From Halieaceae bacterium (lineage in GTDB: Bacteria; Pseudomonadota; Gammaproteobacteria; Pseudomonadales; Halieaceae), in NCBI GenBank assembly GCA_002683395.1, contig NYTG01000086.1:1-24476 (forward strand): a stretch of 24,476 bases of DNA, read 5' to 3'. The number at the start of each line of letters is the position of its first letter. Position 1 is the first letter of the stretch. The translations under genes were made by a program, and so were the position numbers. The notes below the pieces were generated by a model. That model ran no database searches. It saw only the letters and a program-made list of their open reading frames with translations, and was not told the DNA's origin. This document shows, in pieces, positions 1 through 7,542 of this stretch.

Positions 1-1093
1 GGCGGGTTTCACCTGCGAAGGTGTCTTCGCGACCGCCACTGAAGAAAAAAGTGACGTGAGCGTATTTTTCAGTCTCGGCGATACGCAACTGGGTCAGCCC
101 TTCATTTGCCAGAACTTCGGCAAGACCGTCTTCCAGGGTGTCGGGGGGAAACGCAACCGGACAGGGCAGGGAGGCGGCGTATTCAGTAGTGGTGACAAGA
201 CAAATATCGGGTTGAGCACCACGAGTAAAGCCAGTGAAGTTCGGGTCTGTTAGCGCCTGTGCCAGTTGCCGCGCGCGGTCGGCACGAAAATTCATAAATA
301 GCACCGCGTCACCCTCGGCAAAGGCAGCTGGATCCCCAATCCGCGTGGGCTCGACAAATTCGTCGTCCTCACCCCGGGCATAAGCGGCTTCGAGTGCTGC
401 CAAAGCCGTGGCAGAGTGGTGTGCGGCCGCGCCCTGTGTCAGCAAGCCGTAGCTCTTTTCGATGCGCTCCCAGCGATTGTCACGATCCATCGCCCAGTAG
501 CGGCCATGAACGGAGGCGATCTGCCCAATCCCGAGTGCTTCGAGCACTGCCTCTGCCCGCTGCAGGGAGGGTGCAGCGCTGCGCGGTGGCGTATCCCTGC
601 CGTCGAGGAACGCATGCAGGTAGACACGCTCTGCGCCTCGTGCCGCTGCCAGCCGAAGTGCGGCGAACACCTGCTCTTCGTGGCTATGGACGCCACCGGG
701 AGAGAGCAATCCCATAATGTGGACCGCTTTCCCTGCTGCGACTGCCGCATCAATTGCCTGCACGTAAGCCGGATTGCTTGCAAACTCGCCATTGGCAATG
801 GCCTGATCGATGCGAGTGATGGACTGGTGCACAATGCGCCCCGCCCCAAGACTCATGTGCCCCACCTCAGAGTTTCCCATTTGCCCCTCGGGCAGGCCGA
901 CATCGGGACCGGAACCCGACACCAGCGTATGAGATGTATCGCGCCGCAGGCGATCAAGGTTGGGGGTCTGCGCGGCAAGAATGGCGTTGTCTTCGGTGGC
1001 CGTGCGGTGACCGAAACCATCCAGAATGACGAGTAATGTGGTGCGTCGGGGCGTGGACACGGTGTTGGGGGCTCGAGTAACTGAGTGAACCAT
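1..1093 (-). CDS. gpmI: 2,3-bisphosphoglycerate-independent phosphoglycerate mutase, C-terminus cut by window edge
   Basis: Interconverts 3- and 2-phosphoglycerate in glycolysis and gluconeogenesis, in the cytoplasm, using two Mn ions and a phosphoserine. The frame reads without a stop from an ATG at 1093 to base 1, giving 364 codons of a protein usually about 510 residues long, so roughly the last quarter is outside. Visible marks are the N-terminal LVILDGFGHR metal-binding stretch (Asp25), the catalytic serine motif GNSEVGH (Ser75), and later GVHSHEEQ, FLDGRDTPP and MNFRADRARQ, all typical of the family. No clear ribosome binding site lies before the ATG; a GTG at codon 12 is the only nearby alternative. 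It diverges from yibN-grxC-secB as in E. coli, which supports the call. Other reading frames in this stretch are shadows. Confidence 0.95.
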   Translation of the reverse strand, partial: MVHSVTRAPNTVSTPRRTTLLVILDGFGHRTATEDNAILAAQTPNLDRLRRDTSHTLVSGSGPDVGLPEGQMGNSEVGHMSLGAGRIVHQSITRIDQAIANGEFASNPAYVQAIDAAVAAGKAVHIMGLLSPGGVHSHEEQVFAALRLAAARGAERVYLHAFLDGRDTPPRSAAPSLQRAEAVLEALGIGQIASVHGRYWAMDRDNRWERIEKSYGLLTQGAAAHHSATALAALEAAYARGEDDEFVEPTRIGDPAAFAEGDAVLFMNFRADRARQLAQALTDPNFTGFTRGAQPDICLVTTTEYAASLPCPVAFPPDTLEDGLAEVLANEGLTQLRIAETEKYAHVTFFFSGGREDTFAGETR

Positions 1094-1351
1094 TGTAACG
1101 CGGCGTCGCCCACGGAGCACTGTCCCAGAAGCATCCCCTGGTAAAAAAGAAAGGTGGAGGTGTCTCGAGGTCAAGGCGCGACCTGCCATCATCAGGTATC
1201 GAGCCGACTGGAGGGTGTTCGATTGAACGGATATACTCGCGCCCCGAATCAAGCGCAGCCATCGCCTCGTTGACGCCGCGTTACCGGACTGCCGCCATCA
1301 ACGGGGGCATTAGCGAGGCGATGTGTTGGGTGCTTACAGGACAGGAATAGC

Positions 1352-1774
1352 GTGTCAGCAGATTTAATTTTTCAGTTTTTAGGCGAACAGTGGATACTGG
1401 TCGCGGCCTTGGCCACGACACTGGGCATGCTGATCCTTCATGAGACCCGTAAGGCAGGGCCCGCGTTGTCGATTAGCGAAGCCGTGCAGCTGGTGAACAA
1501 CGAGGAAGGGGTGTTCCTCGATATTCGCGACGGAGGCGATTACGCCCGCGGACATATCACGGATGCGCTGCATATTCCGGCGGCAACGTTAGCGAAACGC
1601 GCCGGCGAACTGGAAAAATTCCGTGAAAAACCCGTCGTGGTCGTGTGTAAAATGGGGCAATCTGCAGGCCCTGCGACGAAGACGCTCAGAGCGCAGGGGT
1701 TTAGCAGGGCGCAAAAGCTGTCTGGCGGCATGATGGAATGGGATGCGCAAAAACTCCCGGTTGTCACGCAATGA
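1352..1774 (+). CDS. yibN: Membrane-anchored rhodanese-like sulfurtransferase (YibN type)
   Basis: A 140-residue protein with one N-terminal membrane segment (about residues 14-30, WILVAALATTLGMLIL) followed by a single rhodanese domain. The active-site cysteine is Cys99 in the loop VVVCKMGQSAG; FLDIRDGGDYARGHI and the C-terminal GGMMEW are standard rhodanese signatures. It probably carries persulfide sulfur on the cytoplasmic face of the inner membrane; the physiological acceptor is not known. The start is GTG at 1352, with a weak purine stretch about 7-14 bases upstream. The stop overlaps the grxC start by 4 bases (ATGA), so the two are likely translationally coupled. The order yibN-grxC-secB, divergent from gpmI, matches E. 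coli. A TATACT at 1232-1237 is a possible -10 box but has no good -35 partner. Confidence 0.9.
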   Translation: MSADLIFQFLGEQWILVAALATTLGMLILHETRKAGPALSISEAVQLVNNEEGVFLDIRDGGDYARGHITDALHIPAATLAKRAGELEKFREKPVVVVCKMGQSAGPATKTLRAQGFSRAQKLSGGMMEWDAQKLPVVTQ

Positions 1775-2022
1775 CTGCAGTGGTGATCTACACCACGCGG
1801 TGGTGTCCATTTTGCGTTCGGGCAAAGGCATTGCTTGATCAAAAAGGGGTTTCATACCAGGAAATCCCCGTAGATGGTGAGCCCGTCGCGCGACAGCAGA
1901 TGGCCGAGCGCGCCGGGCAGACCTCGGTGCCGCAGATTTGGATTGGCGAACAACATATTGGTGGTTGTGACGAGCTTTATGGTCTCGAGCGCTCTGGCGG
2001 GTTAGACCCACTGCTGGCGTGA
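1771..2022 (+). CDS. grxC: Glutaredoxin 3 (dithiol, CPFC active site)
   Basis: An 83-residue glutathione-dependent thiol-disulfide oxidoreductase of the cytoplasm. The active site is CPFC (Cys12, Cys15) where E. coli GrxC has CPYC. The cis-proline loop TSVPQIWIG and the glutathione-contacting GGCDE also match the family, and the length is normal. I chose the ATG at 1771 because it starts a canonical glutaredoxin strand (VVIYTTRWCPFC). An in-frame ATG at 1738 would add 11 residues that lie inside the end of yibN and have no counterpart in the family. It sits between yibN and secB in what looks like one transcription unit. Confidence 0.95.
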   Translation: MTAVVIYTTRWCPFCVRAKALLDQKGVSYQEIPVDGEPVARQQMAERAGQTSVPQIWIGEQHIGGCDELYGLERSGGLDPLLA

Positions 2023-2066
2023 CAGGCAGGCGATCATTTAGATTTTGAAAGACAAGGAGAGCCAGC

Positions 2067-2591
2067 ATGGCTGAAGAAGATACCGCAGCCGCTCAGGAAG
2101 CAGCAGCACAACAGCAGTTTGTGACCCAGCGCATTTACACAAAGGATGTTTCCTTTGAGTCACCCGTTACGCCCAATGTCTTTCGGCAGGAGTGGAAGCC
2201 GGCAGTCAACGTGGACCTCAACACCAAGAGCAGTCGGGTCGACGAGGAGGGCAACCACGAAGTGGTTTTAACGCTGACGATCACTGCCAAACTCGAAGAG
2301 CAAACCGCTTTTCTGGTGGAGGTGCAGCAGGCGGGTATTTTCTTCGTGGCGGGAATCGAGGGCGATGCACTGCGACAGTTACTGTCGACGGTAGCCCCCA
2401 CTATTTTGTTTCCTTACGCCAGAGAAGCCATAGACAGCCTGGTTGTGAAGGGCGGTTTCCCCGCTTTGATGATTGCACCGGTCAATTTTGACGCGCTGTT
2501 CCGTCAGGCAGTGGCGCAGCAGGCCGAAGAAGGTGCGGCGGAGCCTGCCGTTGAGGGCGGTGAAGCACCCCCCGAGGGCGCCACCCACTGA
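2067..2591 (+). CDS. secB: Protein-export chaperone SecB
   Basis: SecB binds unfolded preproteins as a homotetramer and hands them to SecA for export. The 174 residues include the hallmarks QRIYTKDVSFESP, FLVEVQQAGIF, and the region LFPYAREAIDSLVVKGGFP followed by PVNFDALF. An AAGGAGA ribosome binding site at 2054-2060 fixes the ATG at 2067. Both ends carry low-complexity tails: an Ala/Glu/Gln-rich N-terminus and a Glu/Ala/Pro-rich C-terminus (about residues 150-174), longer than in E. coli (155 residues). Acidic tails are common in the family. It is the last gene of the yibN-grxC-secB unit. E. coli has gpsA next; here the next gene is ntrC on the other strand, so synteny breaks at this point. 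Confidence 0.96.
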   Translation: MAEEDTAAAQEAAAQQQFVTQRIYTKDVSFESPVTPNVFRQEWKPAVNVDLNTKSSRVDEEGNHEVVLTLTITAKLEEQTAFLVEVQQAGIFFVAGIEGDALRQLLSTVAPTILFPYAREAIDSLVVKGGFPALMIAPVNFDALFRQAVAQQAEEGAAEPAVEGGEAPPEGATH

Positions 2592-2607
2592 TTGCCTCAG
2601 CCAGTAA

Positions 2608-4006
<1,399 letters not shown>

Positions 4007-4020
<14 letters not shown>

Positions 4021-5089
4021 CTTGGGTCTCCATAGGTAGCAGTAGGGTGAAGCAGGTCTCACCTGGCACGCTTTGCACTTGAATGAGCCCACCGTGTTGA
4101 TTGGCGATGCGCTGCGCGATGGATAACCCAAGACCCGTTCCCTGCGCGTTACCCGTTACCATGGGTAGAAACAATCTTGGGAGCATCTCTTTGTCAACGC
4201 CGGGGCCGTCATCCGAGACTTGCAGTGCGCAAACGAGTTTGTGGCGGTTGCCGCCGACGGTGAACTGTCTGTGCACCCGGGTTCGCAAGGTAATTACGCC
4301 ATCCGACCCGCAGGCCTGCCAGGCGTTGCGAACCAGATTGAGCACCGCTTGGGTCAGCTGGCCCCCATCGGCCAGAAAATCTGGCAGGCTCGGGTCGTAA
4401 TCACGCCCAATGCACAGCGTACCTTTCGATTCCGCTTCAATCAGCTGACGCACGTGCTCGGTGACTTCATGGATATTGGTGAGTTCGGACTCCAGACGCT
4501 CCCGGGGGCCGAGCATGCGATCCACCAGCGTCCGGAGTCGGTCAACTTCAGAAATAATAATGTCGGTGTATTCATGCAGATTGGGGTTGGCGAGTTCTCC
4601 AGCCAGGAGCTGGGCGGCACCGCGAATCCCCCCCAGCGGATTTTTCACTTCGTGGGCCACCCCCTTCATGATTTCTTTCAAAGACGCCTGCGCTTGCCAC
4701 TCACTCTCGTCGCGGCTGATGGCCTGTAAACGGTCGACCATATTGAGCTCGACCAGCAGACAACGGTTGCCAACGGTTCCCGCGACCGGGCTCAGGGTAA
4801 TGTCGACAGTCCGCTCCTGACCCATTCGTGTGGTCAGGGGAATCGCACGTCGCACCATGGGGTAATTGTCGGACAGCGCTTGATATAAAAGCGGGTACCA
4901 CTCGTTGGATTCGTCGAGTAACTCCTTCAGAGGGCTACCCACCGCGCGACTGGCCGACACTTCCATCAAGGTTTCTGCCGACAGGTTCAGCGCCTGAATG
5001 TGGAGATCAGCGTCCAATAAAATCACGCCGGTGGCCAGCAGATCCAGCTGGTACTCAGCGGTTAAGTCCGCGAGGGATTCGGCGGCCAT
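4007..5089 (-). CDS. ntrB: Nitrogen regulation sensor histidine kinase NtrB (NR(II))
   Basis: A cytoplasmic kinase/phosphatase that controls NtrC under direction of the PII protein. The roughly 360 residues contain an N-terminal PAS domain (TGVILLDADLHIQALNLSAE), the H-box GVAHEVKNPLGGIRGAAQ with the phosphorylated histidine, an N-box (QAVLNLVRNAWQA), and ATP-lid glycine motifs DDGPG and GTGLGLSIAQ. No membrane segment is seen, as expected for NtrB. The start is either ATG at 5089 or the directly preceding GTG at 5092; neither has a strong ribosome binding site. The upstream DUF4124 gene ends at 5094, one to four bases away, so the genes are almost certainly cotranscribed. NtrC overlaps its 3' end. 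Confidence 0.96.
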
Positions 5090-5093
5090 CACG

Positions 5094-5657
5094 TTATGGC
5101 TTCACTATGGGCCGCATGACGTACACCGTTCGCTGTCCCGATGCGTCTAGCTGCCGACCTGCGCCCGTCAGGCGCACCACCTGCAGCTGATGTGCTCCGC
5201 GATAGACATTGGTGAGTTGCCAGATCGGTATTCGCTGGGGCCCGCCGACGGGTTCTCCATCGAGCAGTAACGACAGCCTCTCGTCACCCTTCATTGCCGG
5301 GCTCAATGACGCCTCGACAGTGAAGTTTCCGGGACCCATTGGAATAGTGGCGTTTTCGGCTGGCATGACAATGCGGGTGTCGTAACGGATTGGCTCACTG
5401 GGTTCGCCGGCCTTGGAAATCGGCTCAGCGGTGGAGACGGCCTTGGCGGTGTTGGTGGGATTCAACGTCTGCGCCTCTACCTGCACTTGCCCATTACCCC
5501 GAGGGGTGTCGGTGAAGGTCACATTACCGTCTTCGTCGGTCACCCGATAAACCGGCTGCGCTGCCAGATCGGCCCCAATGCAGAGCCATAGCGCACCGGA
5601 CAACAGTCGCCCGGCGGGGAAACTCAGATACGGCTTGTCATCATTGCGTCGTGTCAC
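5094..5657 (-). CDS. Exported DUF4124-domain protein of unknown function
   Basis: A 187-residue protein with a hydrophobic N-terminal stretch (LLSGALWLCIGADLAAQP, about residues 18-35) that reads as a signal peptide with cleavage near AAQ. Directly after it comes the DUF4124 signature VYRVTDEDGNVTFTDTP. The rest contains a beta-rich segment that resembles an Ig-like or carbohydrate-binding fold (IVMPAENATIPMGPGNFTVEASLSP), but this is only an impression. The start is GTG at 5657 with a weak GAGAGA upstream. It lies between glnA and ntrB and nearly touches ntrB; Pseudomonas has DUF4124 genes in the same neighbourhood, so the position is conserved. The function is unknown and no catalytic motif is visible. 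Confidence 0.82.
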   Translation of the reverse strand: MTRRNDDKPYLSFPAGRLLSGALWLCIGADLAAQPVYRVTDEDGNVTFTDTPRGNGQVQVEAQTLNPTNTAKAVSTAEPISKAGEPSEPIRYDTRIVMPAENATIPMGPGNFTVEASLSPAMKGDERLSLLLDGEPVGGPQRIPIWQLTNVYRGAHQLQVVRLTGAGRQLDASGQRTVYVMRPIVKP

Positions 5658-5699
5658 GGTATCTCTCGGGATGCTGCCTTGTTACGCCACAGCTTGTAA

Positions 5700-5716
5700 T
5701 GCACCGCTTTGGTGCG
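5700..5716. promoter_or_regulatory. NtrC-like binding site upstream of the DUF4124-ntrB-ntrC unit
   Basis: The 17-mer TGCACCGCTTTGGTGCG fits the NtrC pattern TGCAC-N7-GTGCA with one mismatch at the last base. It lies 43 bases upstream of the GTG start of the DUF4124 gene and downstream of glnA. In E. coli a site of this kind overlaps the weak glnL promoter and lets NtrC limit its own synthesis, so autoregulation is a reasonable inference. The same bases could form a 5-bp RNA hairpin (GCACC/GGTGC), which is the main alternative. Confidence 0.5.
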
Positions 5717-5743
5717 AACCGCCGCGGGTGGGGACCATAGAAA

Positions 5744-5770
5744 CAAAAGCCCGCATAACGCGGGCTTTTG
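5744..5770 (-). terminator. Intrinsic terminator of glnA
   Basis: A perfect 11-bp inverted repeat, CAAAAGCCCGC / GCGGGCTTTTG, with a 5-base loop. In the glnA direction the stem is followed by TTTCT, so the RNA ends TTTTGTTTCT. It sits 30 bases past the glnA stop codon. Partial readthrough would supply the DUF4124-ntrB-ntrC genes, as happens between glnA and glnLG in enteric bacteria. Confidence 0.88.
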
Positions 5771-5800
5771 CTCTGTTGACCGTGGCCTGAGTGATCTGCC

Positions 5801-7207
5801 TTACAAAGAGTAGTACAGGTCAAATTCGACCGGGTGAGTGGTCATATTCAGCCTCTCGACGTCCTCACGCTTGAGTTCGATGTAAGCATCGATCATATCG
5901 TCAGTGAACACACCACCCGCGGTCAGGAAGTCCCGATCTGCCGCGAGTGCGTCCAGAGCCATTTCCAGACTGGAGGCCACCGTTGGGATATTCGCGGCTT
6001 CCTCTGCTGGCAGGTCGTAAAGATCCTTGTCCGCGGCGTCACCGGGGTGGATCTTGTTCTGAATGCCGTCGATGCCCGCCATCAACAGCGCCGCAAAGGC
6101 GAGATAAGGGTTGGCAGTCGGGTCGGGGAAGCGCACTTCGATACGCTTACCTTTTGGTGAAGGCTCATAGGGGATACGAATCGACGCTGAGCGATTGCGT
6201 GCTGAGTAGGCCAGCATGACGGGCGCCTCAAAGCCCGGGACTAAGCGCTTGTAGCTGTTGGTCGATGCATTGGTAAAGGCGTTGAGTGCCCGCGCATGCT
6301 TGATGATGCCGCCGATGTAGTAAAGCGCGGTGTCAGAGAGGCCCGCGTATCCGTCTCCGGCAAAGGTGTTGTCGCCGCCCTTGGCAATTGACTGGTGCAC
6401 GTGCATACCAGAGCCGTTGTCTCCCACCAGTGGCTTGGGCATGAATGTCGCGGTCTTGCCATAGGCATGCGCCACATTGAGCACGCAGTACTTAAGGATC
6501 TGCACTTCGTCGGCCTTGGAGACTAGCGTGTTGAACTTAATACCGATCTCACATTGTCCAGCGGTACCAACCTCGTGGTGATGAACCTCGACATCCAAAC
6601 CCATTTGCTCCATCGCAGAGCACATGGCAGCCCGAATGTCATGCAAGGAGTCGACGGGTGGAACAGGGAAGTAGCCTCCCTTAACGCCAGGTCGGTGGCC
6701 TGTATTGCCGTCTTCAAACTCGAGGTTTGATGACCATGCCGCTTCTTCTGCATTGATGGCGTAGCTGGCACCGCTCATGTCGGCACTCCATTTCACGTCA
6801 TCAAATACGAAAAACTCTGGCTCGGGGCCGAAGAACGCCGTATCACCCAGACCGGTTGAGGTGAGATAGGCCTCTGCTTTTTTAGCGATGCTTCGCGGAT
6901 CTCGGTCGTAGCCTTGCATGGTGGTCGGCTCGACAATATCGCACCGCAGAATCACAGTGGGATCGTCAGTGAACGGATCCAGGATGGCCGTACTGTCGTC
7001 GGGCATCAGGATCATGTCGGACTCGTTGATACCTTTCCATCCAGAAATGGACGAGCCGTCAAACATCTTGCCGCCCTCAAAGAAATCTTCATCCACCACA
7101 CTGGAAGGAATCGAGACGTGCTGCTCCTTTCCTTTGGTGTCGGTGAATCGCAGATCCACCCAGCTAATATCATTTTTGCTGATTAAATCGAGCGTGCGCT
7201 CTGACAT
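5801..7207 (-). CDS. glnA: Glutamine synthetase, type I
   Basis: Makes glutamine from glutamate, ammonia and ATP as a cytoplasmic dodecamer. The 468 residues match the family length. Recognisable elements are the Asp50-type loop MFDGSSISGW, the metal-binding FFGPEPEFFVFD, HHHEVGTAGQCEIG, GDNGSGMHVHQS, and the arginine-rich NRSASIRIP. The adenylylation tyrosine is present at Tyr397 in KDLYDLP, so activity is likely controlled by GlnE. A GGAGGA ribosome binding site lies just before the ATG at 7207. Transcription is probably from tandem sigma-70 and sigma-54 promoters under NtrC control (see the sites at 7298-7445). It shares a 335-base upstream region with the divergent typA. Confidence 0.98.
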   Translation of the reverse strand: MSERTLDLISKNDISWVDLRFTDTKGKEQHVSIPSSVVDEDFFEGGKMFDGSSISGWKGINESDMILMPDDSTAILDPFTDDPTVILRCDIVEPTTMQGYDRDPRSIAKKAEAYLTSTGLGDTAFFGPEPEFFVFDDVKWSADMSGASYAINAEEAAWSSNLEFEDGNTGHRPGVKGGYFPVPPVDSLHDIRAAMCSAMEQMGLDVEVHHHEVGTAGQCEIGIKFNTLVSKADEVQILKYCVLNVAHAYGKTATFMPKPLVGDNGSGMHVHQSIAKGGDNTFAGDGYAGLSDTALYYIGGIIKHARALNAFTNASTNSYKRLVPGFEAPVMLAYSARNRSASIRIPYEPSPKGKRIEVRFPDPTANPYLAFAALLMAGIDGIQNKIHPGDAADKDLYDLPAEEAANIPTVASSLEMALDALAADRDFLTAGGVFTDDMIDAYIELKREDVERLNMTTHPVEFDLYYSL

Positions 7208-7297
7208 GTCTTTTTCCTCCGGTAATCACTTTCCCAGCACTGACTGGGTGGTAAAAATTCAGAAAGTGCATAGGCACTGGCTGAGCCCATAAAATAG

Positions 7298-7313
7298 TGC
7301 AAGCATCGTGCCA
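7298..7313 (-). promoter_or_regulatory. Sigma-54 promoter of glnA (glnAp2-like)
   Basis: On the minus strand the bases read TGGCACGATGCTTGCA, a full match to the sigma-54 pattern TGGCAC-N5-TTGCA with the -24 GG and -12 GC correctly spaced. The predicted start of transcription is near 7287, giving a leader of about 80 bases. Two NtrC-like palindromes are centred about 119 and 150 bases upstream of that start, the usual enhancer distance. The DNA between is AT-rich (7340-7375), which may help looping; I do not see a convincing IHF consensus there. Confidence 0.9.
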
Positions 7314-7395
7314 ACTTTTGCGCTGCCACAGAAAGCGCTTAACCAATTGTTTTAATTGAATAATATGTTTTCTTTTGAGCAGGTCTCATCTTGTG

Positions 7396-7416
7396 ATTGC
7401 ACTATAATAGTGCAAT
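7396..7416. promoter_or_regulatory. NtrC enhancer-like site, promoter-proximal
   Basis: A perfect palindrome, ATTGCACTA-TAA-TAGTGCAAT, whose core TGCAC-N7-GTGCA matches the NtrC recognition pattern exactly. It is centred at 7406, about 119 bases upstream of the predicted sigma-54 start of glnA. It also overlaps the -10 box of the candidate sigma-70 promoter, so bound NtrC would be expected to repress that promoter while activating the downstream one. Confidence 0.85.
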
Positions 7417-7432
7417 GCTCTCGATATGTGAA
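7404..7432 (-). promoter_or_regulatory. Candidate sigma-70 promoter of glnA (glnAp1-like)
   Basis: On the minus strand a -35 box TTCACA (7427-7432) and a -10 box TATTAT (7404-7409) are separated by exactly 17 bases, each one mismatch from consensus. Transcription would begin near 7397, about 190 bases before the glnA ATG. It overlaps both NtrC-like sites. This mirrors, from memory, the E. coli glnAp1/glnAp2 arrangement. Confidence 0.6.
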
Positions 7433-7445
7433 CCATCTTGGTGCA
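7429..7445. promoter_or_regulatory. NtrC enhancer-like site, promoter-distal
   Basis: Read on the minus strand the bases are TGCACCAAGATGGTTCA, one mismatch from TGCACCA-N3-TGGTGCA. Its centre (7437) is 31 bases from the centre of the proximal site, about three helical turns, so two NtrC dimers could bind on the same face and cooperate. Confidence 0.75.
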
Positions 7446-7542
7446 AAAAAGGTCGCACGGTAAAGTAAACCGGTTCGCCAGTGCTGGTGTACACTCCGCG
7501 CGCCCCCGCTACCCCCCCCATTATTCACAGCCCGGATTCTGT

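Noticed and set aside
416..1036. Long rightward open frame of 206 codons at the left edge
   Set aside because: It lies wholly opposite gpmI, whose frame carries clear family motifs; the rightward translation is Cys/Arg/His-rich with no recognisable domain.
1589..2068. Leftward open frame of 159 codons opposite yibN and grxC
   Set aside because: Antisense shadow of two well-supported genes; Arg/Pro-rich with no domain.
4220..4729. Rightward open frame of 169 codons
   Set aside because: Lies opposite ntrB, which is certain; no start-site signal or known domain.
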